Shown here piece after piece: positions 1-7,891 of a DNA stretch of 64,000 nt. The translations under genes and the position numbers were made by a program. This stretch comes from Clostridia bacterium (GTDB lineage: Bacteria > Bacillota > Clostridia > Christensenellales > CAG-917), in contig CAAFLX010000035.1 of NCBI GenBank assembly GCA_900763875.1, positions 28,042-92,041 of the forward strand, given 5' to 3'. Under the pieces are notes generated by a model, which was given only the letters and a program-made list of their open reading frames with translations, was not told the DNA's origin and made no database searches. Numbering within the stretch: position 1 is the first letter of the stretch; each line of letters starts with the position of its first letter.

Positions 1-1
1 A

Positions 2-487
2 ATCGGCAAAAGCGGACACAGCGCAACGCTTATGCCCGAAATTGACAATATGCTCAAATCGCATGGTTTGACGGCAAGCGATCTTGACGTTGTTGCCGTC
101 AATGTCGGCCCCGGGTCTTTTACGGGCATACGAATCGGCGTATCGGCAATGACGGCGATTGCGTTTGCGACGGGTGCAAAGCGCGTTGCGGTGACGAGTT
201 TTGAGCTTATCGCTCACCAAAGGGGCGAAATTCTTGCGGCAGTCGAGGCAGGACACGGCAATTTGTATCTTGCAAAATGTCTAGGCGGCAAGGTTTTAAG
301 CACTGCTTTTCACGAGGCAAGCGACTTGACGGACGTATCGAATGCTATATTCAAACCGCTCAAAAGCGTTGACGTTGCTCTTTTGGAGGTTGCAAAATCC
401 AAGGCTGAAAACGGCGAATTTACCGCTGTTTTCGAGCCGTTTTATATGAGAAAATCGCAGGCGGAGAGGGAAAAAGATGAAGTTTGA
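2..487 (+). CDS. tsaB: TsaB, tRNA threonylcarbamoyladenosine synthesis subunit (5' end cut off)
   Basis: TsaB is the scaffold partner of TsaD in making the t6A37 modification of ANN-decoding tRNAs. The frame is open from base 2, and the residues read before the first ATG (32) continue the family pattern (G-K-S-G-H-S-A-T-L-M, like the usual R-H-S-x-x-L-x-P), so the true start lies upstream of the window and at least 161 residues are visible. The segment VGPGSFTGIRIG matches the conserved glycine-rich motif of the ASKHA-fold TsaB/TsaD family. The stop overlaps the rimI start by 11 nt, the usual tsaB-rimI coupling in Bacillota. The C-terminal half is short compared with long TsaB proteins, which is common in this phylum. 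Confidence 0.93.
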   Translation: MGKSGHSATLMPEIDNMLKSHGLTASDLDVVAVNVGPGSFTGIRIGVSAMTAIAFATGAKRVAVTSFELIAHQRGEILAAVEAGHGNLYLAKCLGGKVLSTAFHEASDLTDVSNAIFKPLKSVDVALLEVAKSKAENGEFTAVFEPFYMRKSQAEREKDEV

Positions 488-908
488 ATCCCTCAAATAC
501 GAGCATCTGCGCCAAATGGCGGAGATTGAGCGCGAGGCTTTCGATCAGCCGTGGAACGAGAGGATGTTCATTCCCGAAGTCGAAGATCCTGCCGCATTTT
601 ATCTTGTGGGCGTTCGCGGCGAGGAAGTGATTTGCTACGGCGGTTTTCACAAAGTGCTGGACGAGGCGCATATAACTAATATTGCCGTCAAGGCGAGCGA
701 GCGCGGCAAAGGCATAGGCAAACTGCTTGTAAGCGAGCTTATTTCAAGGGCAAAATTGCTTGGAATCCGCTATATGACGCTTGAAGTGCGCGACAACAAC
801 GAGGCGGCAATACGCCTCTATCAGAGTTTCGGATTCAAAGTTGAAGGAGTCAGAAAAAAGTATTACAACAACGTTCACGACGCACTGATTATGTGGCTGT
901 CGATTTAG
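477..908 (+). CDS. rimI: RimI, ribosomal-protein alanine N-acetyltransferase
   Basis: A 143-residue GNAT-fold acetyltransferase expected to acetylate the N-terminal residue of ribosomal protein S18 or similar substrates. Visible family features are the N-terminal EREAFDQPW stretch, the acetyl-CoA-binding RGKGIGKLL loop (motif A, about residues 76-84), LEVRDNNEAAIRLYQSFGF (motif B) and a final RKKYY...DALIMW. Length and motif order are those of RimI. The ATG lies inside the end of tsaB, so the two are probably translationally coupled; tsaB, rimI and tsaD are commonly clustered. No tsaD follows here; a hydrolase gene overlaps the end instead. Confidence 0.93.
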   Translation: MKFESLKYEHLRQMAEIEREAFDQPWNERMFIPEVEDPAAFYLVGVRGEEVICYGGFHKVLDEAHITNIAVKASERGKGIGKLLVSELISRAKLLGIRYMTLEVRDNNEAAIRLYQSFGFKVEGVRKKYYNNVHDALIMWLSI

Positions 909-1717
909 GAGAGGACACGGAAAACAGCAAAATTTCCACCAAAGACGATAAAAATAACTTGGCAAGTCAATGGGGATTCGAGCGTAAATTTGCGACGATA
1001 AACGGTCGCAAAACGTCATATTTTTTGCTTGGTACAGGCGAAAATACCATAGTTTTTTTACACGGGTGGGGCTCTAGTGCTTCCGCCTTTTTCTTTGCAA
1101 TGAAACAACTATGCGCAAAATACAGAGTCCTTGCCCTCGATTTTTTAGGCTTTGGAGAGAGCGATTATCCGCCCGAAAACTATTGCGTAAAGGACTATGC
1201 AAACGACGTTGTCGCGCTAACAAAATTTCTTGGAATTGACAGTGTTACGCTTGTCGGTCACTCTTTTGGCGGTCGTGTTGCAATCGAGCTTGCCGCAAAT
1301 TGCCCAGGTATCGTCAAAAGAATCGTGCTTATCGACAGCGCAGGGCTAAAACCGAGAAGAAAACCCGATTATTATCTCAAAGTTTTTGCGCACAAAATTC
1401 TCAAACGCTTGGGCAAAAGCGGACTTAAAGGCTCAAAAGATTACAGAGCATTGCCAAATTGTATGAAAAAGGTGTTTGTCAACGTTGTAAATTATGACCA
1501 AACCGACCGACTTTGCAAGATAAAACAGCCGTGCGCCGTGTTTTGGGGAGAAAAGGATGAAGAAACGCCGCTTTATATGTACAAAAAGTTTTTGCGCGGC
1601 ATAAAAGGAGCGCAGGGGTTTTTGCTCGACGGCGGACATTTTGCATTTGTCACGGATAGAGCGAAGTTCATGTTGATCCTTGCCGCGTACCTAGACGAAA
1701 CGGACAAAGTTTGCTGA
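893..1717 (+). CDS. Alpha/beta-hydrolase fold enzyme
   Basis: A 274-residue alpha/beta hydrolase without signal peptide or membrane segment. The catalytic triad is readable: nucleophile Ser124 in GHSFGG, acid Asp222 in GEKDEETP, and His249 in GGHFAF. HGWG (residues 57-60) is the oxyanion-hole motif. The fold is shared by esterases, haloperoxidase-like enzymes and C-C hydrolases, so substrate cannot be assigned. The ATG at 893 overlaps rimI by 16 nt; the first ~30 residues are charged and poorly conserved-looking, so a later start is possible, but no internal ATG precedes the core fold. It reads as the last gene of the tsaB-rimI unit, ending before a weak hairpin and a palindrome. Confidence 0.85.
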   Translation: MAVDLGEDTENSKISTKDDKNNLASQWGFERKFATINGRKTSYFLLGTGENTIVFLHGWGSSASAFFFAMKQLCAKYRVLALDFLGFGESDYPPENYCVKDYANDVVALTKFLGIDSVTLVGHSFGGRVAIELAANCPGIVKRIVLIDSAGLKPRRKPDYYLKVFAHKILKRLGKSGLKGSKDYRALPNCMKKVFVNVVNYDQTDRLCKIKQPCAVFWGEKDEETPLYMYKKFLRGIKGAQGFLLDGGHFAFVTDRAKFMLILAAYLDETDKVC

Positions 1718-1742
1718 AAATCCTTTGTCCTGAATTTTTTCG

Positions 1743-1758
1743 ATGTTTCATGAAACAT
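1743..1758. promoter_or_regulatory. 16-bp perfect palindrome, possible protein-binding site
   Basis: ATGTTTCATGAAACAT reads identically on both strands and lies between the hydrolase gene and a weak terminator-like hairpin. Its half-sites are those of the ParB site parS (TGTTTCAcgTGAAACA), but the central CG is missing, so the half-site spacing differs by 2 bp. About one such perfect palindrome is expected by chance in a window this size. Confidence 0.25.
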
Positions 1759-1773
1759 TTTTCAAGCTAAAAA

Positions 1774-1796
1774 CCGCCCAAACAGCGGCTTTTTTG
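1774..1796 (+). terminator. Weak intrinsic terminator
   Basis: CCGC (1774-1777) pairs with GCGG (1785-1788) over a 7-nt loop and is followed by C and six T residues. The stem is only 4 bp plus flanking A-T pairs, so termination may be partial. It would separate the hydrolase gene from the membrane MurF gene. Confidence 0.4.
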
Positions 1797-1854
1797 ATTT
1801 CATACACCAAAAATGCGCCAAAGTCATACCTTGATATGAAAAAGGCAGGTGTGT

Positions 1855-3453
1855 ATGAGGCTTGTAAGAGGCGATTGGTTTTATATCCTTTTGGTGCTTA
1901 TAGACGGTTTTTTTATGACAAGACCGTATCTTTACGCCATTCAAAACGACAACTACCGCGTGAGCGAGATCTTCAAAAACAAAAGATTGCGTTTTACCTA
2001 TCTTATCGACCTAATCACGGTTGTGATTTTTTGCGGAATTTGGCTGACGTTTTGGTTTTTGAACGCAAAAGCGTTTTGGGGATTTCTGATTGCGTTGTTC
2101 TTCTTCATTGCCGAGTTTGCAATGTACTTTATGGAAGATTTGCCCGATCGCAAAAAACCGCTCAAATACACAAGGCGCGCGGTTAGATGTCTTGTACTCA
2201 ACTCGCTTTTTTCGTCGGCAGTCGTGACGGTTGCCCTTGCCGTAGGCACGGCGCAACTAAGCGATATATATTTGCGCTATCTTATCTTCTTTGCGTTTCC
2301 GCTCGTTTATCCGCTTTTATTTATCGTTGCAACGAGCCTAATCAACGTTTTCGAGCGGCTGAACAACGCAAGATACGAAAAACGCACTCAAAAGCGGCTC
2401 GATCGTCCCGAGTTAATCAAAATCGCAATCACGGGCAGCTATGGCAAAACGTCCGTAAAAAACTTTTTGGCGGCGATATTGTCGCAAAAATACAACGTTT
2501 TGGCAACGCCCGAAAGTTACAACACGCCCATGGGCATTGCAAAAACCGTAAACGCGCTTGACGATACGCACGAGGTTTTCATTGCCGAATTTGGCGCAAG
2601 AAGGGTGGGTGACGTCAAAAAACTTATGAAAATCGTAAATCCGCAATACACGATTTTGACGGGAATCAACGACCAGCATCTTCAAACCTTCAAAACGCAA
2701 GAGAATATCACTCGTGAAAAATGCCGCATTCTCGACGTTGAAGATGGGGTGTGCGTGATAAATGCCGAGCTTAAAAACGTCACCGAAAGCGTGTTGCTAA
2801 AAAAGCAAATTATCCCCGAAACCATATATGCAGGCTTGGACGAGAGCGCGGATATTTATGCCAAAAATTTGTCGGTGAGCAGCAAAGGAAGCGAATTTGA
2901 CGTTGTGATCGGAGATGATTGTTATAGGGTGAGCACCAAAATTCTTGGCGTTCACAACGTGCAAAATATTATGCTTGCGCTTGCGATGGCTGTCAAACTC
3001 AAAGTTGAAATGCCGTATATTTTGAGCGCAATCGAGCATCTCGAACCCGTTGCGCACCGTCAACAACTCATAGAGGGGAACGGCGTGAGTGTGATTGACG
3101 ACAGTTTCAATTCAAATCCCGACGGCGCAAAATTTGCGTTGATGACGCTTGCAATGTTTTCAACGCGCAAGGTTGTCATGACGCCGGGGCTTGTCGAACT
3201 CGGCAGTAGGGAGGCTGAGGAAAATCGAATTTTGGGCAAGCGTATCGCTGATGTTGCCGACGTCGTTTTGCTCATAGGTGGCGAGAGGGTAGAGCCGATT
3301 TTACGCGCGCTGAAAGAGTGTGAATTTGGCGGCGAAATCAAGAGATATGCTTCGCTTGAATCTTGCGAAAAAGATTTTGTCAACACCCTAAAACTTGGCG
3401 ATACGCTGCTCATTCTCAACGACTTGCCCGATATTTACGATGACCTGAAATAG
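1855..3453 (+). CDS. murF: MurF-type Mur ligase with N-terminal membrane domain
   Basis: Expected to be the ATP-dependent ligase adding D-Ala-D-Ala to UDP-MurNAc-tripeptide. From about residue 185 it is a Mur ligase: P-loop GSYGKTS (about 194-200), the MurF-like segments TPESYNTPMG, FIAEFGARRVGDVKKL and INDQHLQTF, the C-terminal DDSFNSNP, then TPGLVELG. The usual MurF N-terminal UDP-binding domain is missing; about 170 residues with five hydrophobic helices take its place, so the enzyme should sit in the membrane with its catalytic part in the cytoplasm. ATG 1855 is chosen because AAAGG (1841-1845) is spaced 9 nt from it; GTG 1849 would add two residues. ddl, the gene for its D-Ala-D-Ala substrate, is next, which supports MurF. 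A CapB-like amide ligase is the main alternative. Confidence 0.82.
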   Translation: MRLVRGDWFYILLVLIDGFFMTRPYLYAIQNDNYRVSEIFKNKRLRFTYLIDLITVVIFCGIWLTFWFLNAKAFWGFLIALFFFIAEFAMYFMEDLPDRKKPLKYTRRAVRCLVLNSLFSSAVVTVALAVGTAQLSDIYLRYLIFFAFPLVYPLLFIVATSLINVFERLNNARYEKRTQKRLDRPELIKIAITGSYGKTSVKNFLAAILSQKYNVLATPESYNTPMGIAKTVNALDDTHEVFIAEFGARRVGDVKKLMKIVNPQYTILTGINDQHLQTFKTQENITREKCRILDVEDGVCVINAELKNVTESVLLKKQIIPETIYAGLDESADIYAKNLSVSSKGSEFDVVIGDDCYRVSTKILGVHNVQNIMLALAMAVKLKVEMPYILSAIEHLEPVAHRQQLIEGNGVSVIDDSFNSNPDGAKFALMTLAMFSTRKVVMTPGLVELGSREAEENRILGKRIADVADVVLLIGGERVEPILRALKECEFGGEIKRYASLESCEKDFVNTLKLGDTLLILNDLPDIYDDLK

Positions 3454-3695
3454 TGCGATTTTTGTCGAAAGTATTATGAAAAACTGCGTATCTTGTAATA
3501 AATTATTCTAAAAATGTCGAAAAATGAGAATAGTTTTATAATATAACATACAAAATGAATGATAACAGACAAAGGTTTGTTTGCCGTAAAAAATACGGTT
3601 TCGACGGTTTTTGAAAAAGTTAAAGCACAAAAAATCATATCGACTCATACAATGAAACGACAAATTTTTGTCGCAAATAGAGGGAGGATTCGAGT

Positions 3696-4832
3696 GTGAA
3701 AAAGAAGGTCGCAATCGTGTTTGGTGGCAGGTCGCTTGAAAGGGATATATCGATTATCACCGCAATGCAAACGCTCAAAAACATTGACAAATCAAAGTTT
3801 GAGGTCGAATGCGTTTATTCATTCGAGGGCGATTTTTACATTGACAAATTGGATTCTATTAAACGCTTTGCACCCTTCAATCCGCTCGACCACAAAAAAG
3901 CGTTTTTGCTAAAAGGTGAGTTTTTCGTTTTGCGAAAAGGCAAGCTCCACCGCTATTTCAAACCCGACGTTGCGTTGCTTTGCTGTCACGGCGGCGAGGG
4001 TGAAAACGGAATTTTGCAAGCAATGTTTGAGTTTAACGGCGTTGCCTACACGTCGTGCGATACGCTCACGTCTGCGTGTATGATGGACAAAGCCGTTGCA
4101 AAGAAGTTGTTTGAGGGGTTGCTTTTGAACGTGTTGCCATACGAGGTGGTTTCCGCAAACGAATTTGCGCTTGATGCGGACAAGACGATTGCGCGGCTTG
4201 AACAAATGCTTGCATATCCCTTGATTGTCAAGCCTGCGTCGCAGGGGAGTAGCATTGGCATTGAGGTTGCAAAGTGCGCCGACGAGCTGCGGTTTGCGCT
4301 GCAAGTTGCGTCGAAATTCGACGATAAAATCGTTGTTGAGCACAAACTTGACGATTTTGTCGAGGTCAACTGCGCCGCATACGCAAAAGGCACTCAAATC
4401 GTGCTTTCGCAAACGGAAACACCGTGTTCTTTTGGTGATTTTCTCACGTTTGCGGACAAGTATTCGGGCGGCAAAATGAGCGCGTGCGAGCATATTATCC
4501 CTGCAAATATCGGCTCGCTCGAACTTATCGTCAAGGCAAACACCAAGCGTTTGTACGAGGAACTGGGGCTTTTCGGCGTTGTCAGGGTGGACTATTTGGT
4601 GGACGTTGAGCGGGGCAAAGTGTACGTCAACGAGGTCAACACAATCCCCGGTTCGCTTGCGTTTTATCTTTTTAAGGGCGTCGGAATAAGTTTTGAAGAC
4701 CTCACGACCGACCTTATAGACGAGGCGATTGAAAGGAAAGCGGCAAAGAAAATCCCGTATGCTTTCAAGTCGGACGTTTTGAGCAACTTTATCGGCGGCT
4801 CGAAAATGAGCAAAGTTGACAAAACTCGTTGA
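3696..4832 (+). CDS. ddl: D-alanine--D-alanine ligase
   Basis: A 378-residue ATP-grasp enzyme that joins two D-alanines for peptidoglycan precursors. Family motifs are VAIVFGGRS..ERDIS at the N terminus, HGGEGENG, KPASQGSSIGI (nucleotide-binding loop) and VNEVNTIPGS (Mg2+ ligands Glu/Asn). The start is GTG with SD AGGGAGG at 3681-3687, 8 nt upstream. The 242-bp gap after murF contains TATAAT at 3537-3542 without a good -35, and a small CCGTA/TACGG hairpin (3584-3598), so ddl may have its own promoter. A strong terminator follows. I did not assign the D-Ala/D-Lac specificity residue with certainty, but nothing around suggests vancomycin-resistance genes. Confidence 0.93.
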   Translation: MKKKVAIVFGGRSLERDISIITAMQTLKNIDKSKFEVECVYSFEGDFYIDKLDSIKRFAPFNPLDHKKAFLLKGEFFVLRKGKLHRYFKPDVALLCCHGGEGENGILQAMFEFNGVAYTSCDTLTSACMMDKAVAKKLFEGLLLNVLPYEVVSANEFALDADKTIARLEQMLAYPLIVKPASQGSSIGIEVAKCADELRFALQVASKFDDKIVVEHKLDDFVEVNCAAYAKGTQIVLSQTETPCSFGDFLTFADKYSGGKMSACEHIIPANIGSLELIVKANTKRLYEELGLFGVVRVDYLVDVERGKVYVNEVNTIPGSLAFYLFKGVGISFEDLTTDLIDEAIERKAAKKIPYAFKSDVLSNFIGGSKMSKVDKTR

Positions 4833-4865
4833 GGACAATATCAAATTTGATTAATTAGAACATTA

Positions 4866-4890
4866 AAAAAGCACCTCTTTGGTGCTTTTT
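4866..4890. terminator. Bidirectional intrinsic terminator
   Basis: AAAAAGCACC (4866-4875) pairs perfectly with GGTGCTTTTT (4881-4890) over a 5-nt loop. The A-run and T-run make it work in both directions, serving ddl on the plus strand and the membrane-protein gene that ends at 4930 on the minus strand. Confidence 0.9.
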
Positions 4891-4929
4891 GAGTTTATGC
4901 AACTTGAGTTGCCTTGTTTTGCGAATTGC

Positions 4930-5832
4930 TTATGCGGCTTTGTCGGATGTCGGTTGGTCAAGCGCAAAAATCACGTTGTCGCCAATGATTTCAATCTCGT
5001 TTACGCCGCCTTTTTTCGTGTCCTGCGGCAGATAGATTTTGACTTGCTTTTCAACGCTGAAATCCTTGAACATAAAGAAAAATATTTTCTTTATTGCCGT
5101 ATCGTCATATCTCGGAGTCGGGGTTTCGGTGAGGGTGATAACGCCGTCTTTGGTGCGAGTTTTGACGATTTGGTTGTCGTATTTGATGTAATAGTCATAG
5201 GTGGCGAAGCCGAGTTTGTCGGGGGATTCCGTGCCAACGTAGATGATGACGGCTTGCTTTTCCTTGAAGTCGATTTGAATGGTTGAAACGGGCTTGTCGC
5301 CGACTGATTGACCGTGCAAAGCGTCCTTCAAATTGGTGATATGCAGCGGCTCTGACATATAGCCGCTCTCTTTCATAAACGGAGCGGTTTGCTCCACCCA
5401 AGCGTCGCGGTTGATTGCGCCGAGTGCGGCGGAAATTATGGTGAAAATCGCGCCGACGGCGATGATTGCAAGGGATATATTTGGCAGAGTGATGAAGTCC
5501 TTGAAAGATTTTTTGCCGTCGTTTACGGTGGTTTTGTCCTCTTTTTTAGGTTTGTTTTGCTCGTCCCAGCCCATTTTTTTGTTGAAGAAAACGCCGTACT
5601 TTTTGTATGCGGGGATGAGAGCAAGCCCAACGCCCAAGCAAAGCGCGCCCGCTCCTGCCAAAATGAGGAATATCATCGAGCTTTTGAATGCGGCAAGTGA
5701 CGCTATTGCATAAAAAAGCATAAGCAAACAGCCTGCAAACAGCACTATCATTGCTGCAATCATCAAGCCGAACGGAATGCCTACGCCGACTTTTTTCCAA
5801 AATCCGTTTTTGTGATTTTCGATTCGTTTCAT
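4930..5832 (-). CDS. Unknown three-helix membrane protein with extracytoplasmic domain
   Basis: A 300-residue protein of unknown function. Three hydrophobic helices are visible (about residues 18-45, 51-76 and 115-137), with a charged Lys/Asp/Glu loop between the second and third, and a C-terminal region (138-300) that is beta-strand-like and contains no catalytic motif I recognise. The start ATG 5832 is chosen because a consensus promoter places the transcription start on that codon; an in-frame ATG 21 nt further up lies inside the promoter spacer. There is no Shine-Dalgarno sequence. The gene is monocistronic: promoter directly in front and a bidirectional terminator behind. I cannot place it in a family. 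Confidence 0.7.
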   Translation of the reverse strand: MKRIENHKNGFWKKVGVGIPFGLMIAAMIVLFAGCLLMLFYAIASLAAFKSSMIFLILAGAGALCLGVGLALIPAYKKYGVFFNKKMGWDEQNKPKKEDKTTVNDGKKSFKDFITLPNISLAIIAVGAIFTIISAALGAINRDAWVEQTAPFMKESGYMSEPLHITNLKDALHGQSVGDKPVSTIQIDFKEKQAVIIYVGTESPDKLGFATYDYYIKYDNQIVKTRTKDGVITLTETPTPRYDDTAIKKIFFFMFKDFSVEKQVKIYLPQDTKKGGVNEIEIIGDNVIFALDQPTSDKAA

Positions 5833-5838
5833 ACCGCT

Positions 5839-5867
5839 ATTATAATTCGGCATTTTTTCTTTGTCAA
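5839..5867 (-). promoter_or_regulatory. Consensus sigma-A promoter, leaderless arrangement
   Basis: On the minus strand TTGACA (5862-5867) and TATAAT (5839-5844) are both perfect and separated by 17 bp. Six nucleotides lie between the -10 box and ATG 5832, so the expected +1 is the A of the start codon. Confidence 0.85.
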
Positions 5868-6187
5868 AGAAAAAGGCGCATAAAGCGTTTCGAGTGCAAA
5901 AGCACCTAAAGCGTTTAGGGCGCAAAAGTCGAGATCGGATTTTCATTGCGGCGTAAAGTCGGGTGTGGTTGTTTTGTTGCAAAACTGCATGGCAATATCG
6001 GTTTTTGCGCTTGGCTGATTTGCTTTTGTGATAAAACCGCACTGTTAAGTTCTAAAAAGCCGCTCGAAAAAATAGACTTATGCTAGGCGTGAGGGAAGGA
6101 ATTAAACGAAAAAAAATAAAATACGACTTTTCGTGACATAATTTCTTCAATTTTGCACTCTCGCCGTGCATATAATCGGGGTGGTCG
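5868..6187. other. Intergenic region, divergent genes
   Basis: About 320 bp without a supportable gene. It holds the CCTAAA-gcg-TTTAGG hairpin (5905-5919) flanked by GCAAAAG repeats, and TATAAT at 6171-6176, 11 nt before the deacetylase ATG but without a recognisable -35. Otherwise A/T-rich with nothing I can name. Confidence 0.5.
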
Positions 6188-6952
6188 ATGTTTTTGACGG
6201 TAAAAAAGGCAAGCATAATCGGGGCGGTATCGTTTTTGATAGCGTTTGCGGTGCTGACGGCGTCGGTGGGCGTGACGAACAGCGCAGGGGTGTATTTTTG
6301 CAAAAGCACGCGCAAGTTGCCCGTGTACGGCGTGGACACCGACAAAAAGGTGATTGCGCTGACGTTTGACGCCGCTTGGGGCGCGGACAAAACGCAAGGA
6401 ATCCTCGATATTATGAGCGAATACGGCGCAAAAGGCACGTTTTTTCTCGTCGGATTTTGGATTGATAAGTACGAAAAGGAAACGCAAGCCATTGCCGAGG
6501 CAGGGTTTGAGATAGGCAACCACTCTCGAAATCACCTCAATATGCCAAAACTCAGCGAAAACGAGATAAAAAACGAAATCGAATACGTCAACGACAGGGT
6601 GCAAGAGCTGACTGGCAAGAAACCAACCTATTTCCGCGCTCCGTTCGGCGACTACGACAACAAACTTATGACGGCGTTGGAGAGTATGAAAATGGTGGGC
6701 GTGCAGTGGTCAATCGATTCGCTGGACTGGAAGGGACTGTCCGCAAAGCAAATCTACGACAGAGTAGTGCCAAAAGCGAAGAGCGGAGATATAGTGCTTT
6801 TTCACAACAACAGCGACCACGTTTTGGACGCGCTGCCAATGATTTTGAAAGCATTGAGAGGACAGGGGTATGAGTTTGTCACGCTTTCCGAGCTTGTGGC
6901 AAGAGAGAATTTCAGCGTCGATTCAAACGGAATACAACACAAAAACGCATAG
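6188..6952 (+). CDS. NodB-domain polysaccharide deacetylase, PdaB-like
   Basis: A 254-residue exported or membrane-anchored deacetylase of carbohydrate esterase family 4. Residues 9-27 form a signal-anchor helix. NodB motifs are readable: TFDAAWG (Asp61, the motif-1 variant typical of sporulation PdaB rather than TFDDG), metal-binding His112 and His116 in NHSRNH, RAPFGDYD (about 150-157), DSLDW (177-181) and LFHNN with His206. The most likely job is deacetylation of peptidoglycan or another cell-wall glycan, perhaps during sporulation, by analogy with PdaB. SD-like GGGGTGG precedes ATG 6188. The SSB-like gene follows after 17 nt, so the two may be co-transcribed. Confidence 0.85.
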   Translation: MFLTVKKASIIGAVSFLIAFAVLTASVGVTNSAGVYFCKSTRKLPVYGVDTDKKVIALTFDAAWGADKTQGILDIMSEYGAKGTFFLVGFWIDKYEKETQAIAEAGFEIGNHSRNHLNMPKLSENEIKNEIEYVNDRVQELTGKKPTYFRAPFGDYDNKLMTALESMKMVGVQWSIDSLDWKGLSAKQIYDRVVPKAKSGDIVLFHNNSDHVLDALPMILKALRGQGYEFVTLSELVARENFSVDSNGIQHKNA

Positions 6953-6969
6953 ACGTACAGGAGGACTTT

Positions 6970-7596
6970 ATGAGTTACGAACAAATGCAAAACAACCAAG
7001 TTTACTTATCGGGACAAATTGTGAGCGAGCCTGAATTTTCTCACGAAATTATGAGCGAAAAGTTCTATGATTTGACGATATCCGTGGCGAGATTGTCGGG
7101 ACAAAACGACGTGATTCCAATCACTGTGAGCGAGAGGCTTATGGAGGGACAAAGTTTTGAAATCGGCAATCTAATCGGCTTAATCGGACAATTTAGAAGT
7201 TACAATAAGATTGTGGAGGGCAAGAGCAAACTTGTTTTGAGAGTGTTTGTCAGAGAGATTTGCCCTTTTGACGAACATTTGCCAAACGTCATAGAGCTTG
7301 ACGGCTACGTTTGCAAACAACCCGTTTATCGCACAACGCCTTTCAAGAGGGAAATTGCCGACCTTTTGGTTGCGGTGAATCGCGCCTACAACAAGTCGGA
7401 TTATATCCCGGCAATCGCGTGGGGACGAAACGCACGCTATGCCTCGACTTTCAAGGTGGGGGAGAAAATACATCTTGTAGGGCGCATACAGTCACGAATC
7501 TATCAAAAAGCTCTCGACGACGGCAGCGTTGAGGAGAGAGTCGCCTATGAAGTGTCGATAACAAAGTTCGGCACGGAAAAATTCGGCACGGAATAG
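6970..7596 (+). CDS. Double-OB-fold, SSB-like nucleic-acid-binding protein
   Basis: A 208-residue protein that looks like two diverged single-stranded-DNA-binding OB folds in tandem. The first half (about 10-95) has VYLSGQIVSEPEF...FYDLTISVAR...DVIPITVSE, and the second (about 103-195) repeats the pattern with IELDGYVCKQPVY...LLVAVNRAY...DYIPAIAWGRNA...GEKIHLVGRIQS, the strand order of bacterial SSB. There is no acidic SSB C-terminal tip; the protein ends in a twice-repeated KFGTE. The role could be an SSB paralogue or a PriB-like protein. SD AGGAGG is 6 nt upstream. The last codons are part of a 15-bp tandem repeat that runs past the stop. Confidence 0.72.
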   Translation: MSYEQMQNNQVYLSGQIVSEPEFSHEIMSEKFYDLTISVARLSGQNDVIPITVSERLMEGQSFEIGNLIGLIGQFRSYNKIVEGKSKLVLRVFVREICPFDEHLPNVIELDGYVCKQPVYRTTPFKREIADLLVAVNRAYNKSDYIPAIAWGRNARYASTFKVGEKIHLVGRIQSRIYQKALDDGSVEERVAYEVSITKFGTEKFGTE

Positions 7597-7623
7597 TCCT
7601 GCACGGAAAAGTTCGGCAATGAT
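7564..7623 (+). repeat. 15-bp tandem repeat spanning a stop codon
   Basis: Four consecutive 15-bp units begin at 7564, 7579, 7594 and 7609. The first two match AArTTCGGCACGGAA and encode KFGTE; the third starts with TAG, which is the stop codon; the fourth is partial and diverged. The unit length is a multiple of three, so copy-number change would keep frame. Confidence 0.85.
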
Positions 7624-7756
7624 TGAAAGTCATTCGCTGTGAGAAAACATCGACACGCTGCAAACAACCGCTTTTTTGCGTATAGTCCGTGAGGCTGTGT
7701 CCGCATCAAAAATCCGAAAAGTTGTCTTATGGACAAAATTCAATCACAAACAACAA

Positions 7757-7804
7757 CTCGCCGCGACGAGAGAGTGTAAAAATTCTTTTGAACGGGCGAG
7801 TTTT
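7757..7804 (+). terminator. Possible long-loop terminator
   Basis: ACTCGCC and GGCGAGT form a 7-bp stem over a loop of roughly 30 nt, followed by TTTTTT. It would close the deacetylase/SSB-like unit just before the alpha-galactosidase promoter. The long loop makes it a weak candidate. Confidence 0.4.
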
Positions 7805-7831
7805 TTGTGTGAAAATTTGCGGCATAACCTA

Positions 7832-7860
7832 TTTACATTTGGGCTGTTTATTGATATAAT
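7832..7860 (+). promoter_or_regulatory. Sigma-A promoter for the GH36 gene
   Basis: TTTACA (7832-7837), 17-bp spacer, TATAAT (7855-7860). A second TATAAT sits at 7873-7878. The gene starts at 7892 with a Shine-Dalgarno sequence at 7882-7886. Confidence 0.8.
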
Positions 7861-7891
7861 GAGTTATCCTAGTATAATATTGGGGGATTTT

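Noticed and set aside
1743..1758. Chromosome partition site parS
   Set aside because: Half-sites match but the central CG dinucleotide is missing, and ParB recognition depends on half-site spacing; one such palindrome is expected by chance in 64 kb.
3909..4844. 311-residue minus-strand ORF opposite ddl
   Set aside because: Shadow of the well-supported ddl gene; Cys/His/Arg-rich text with no SD or family motif.
6150..6190. Fourth leaderless-type promoter, for the deacetylase
   Set aside because: TATAAT (6171-6176) is 11 nt from the ATG, not 6, and there is no acceptable -35 at 16-18 bp.
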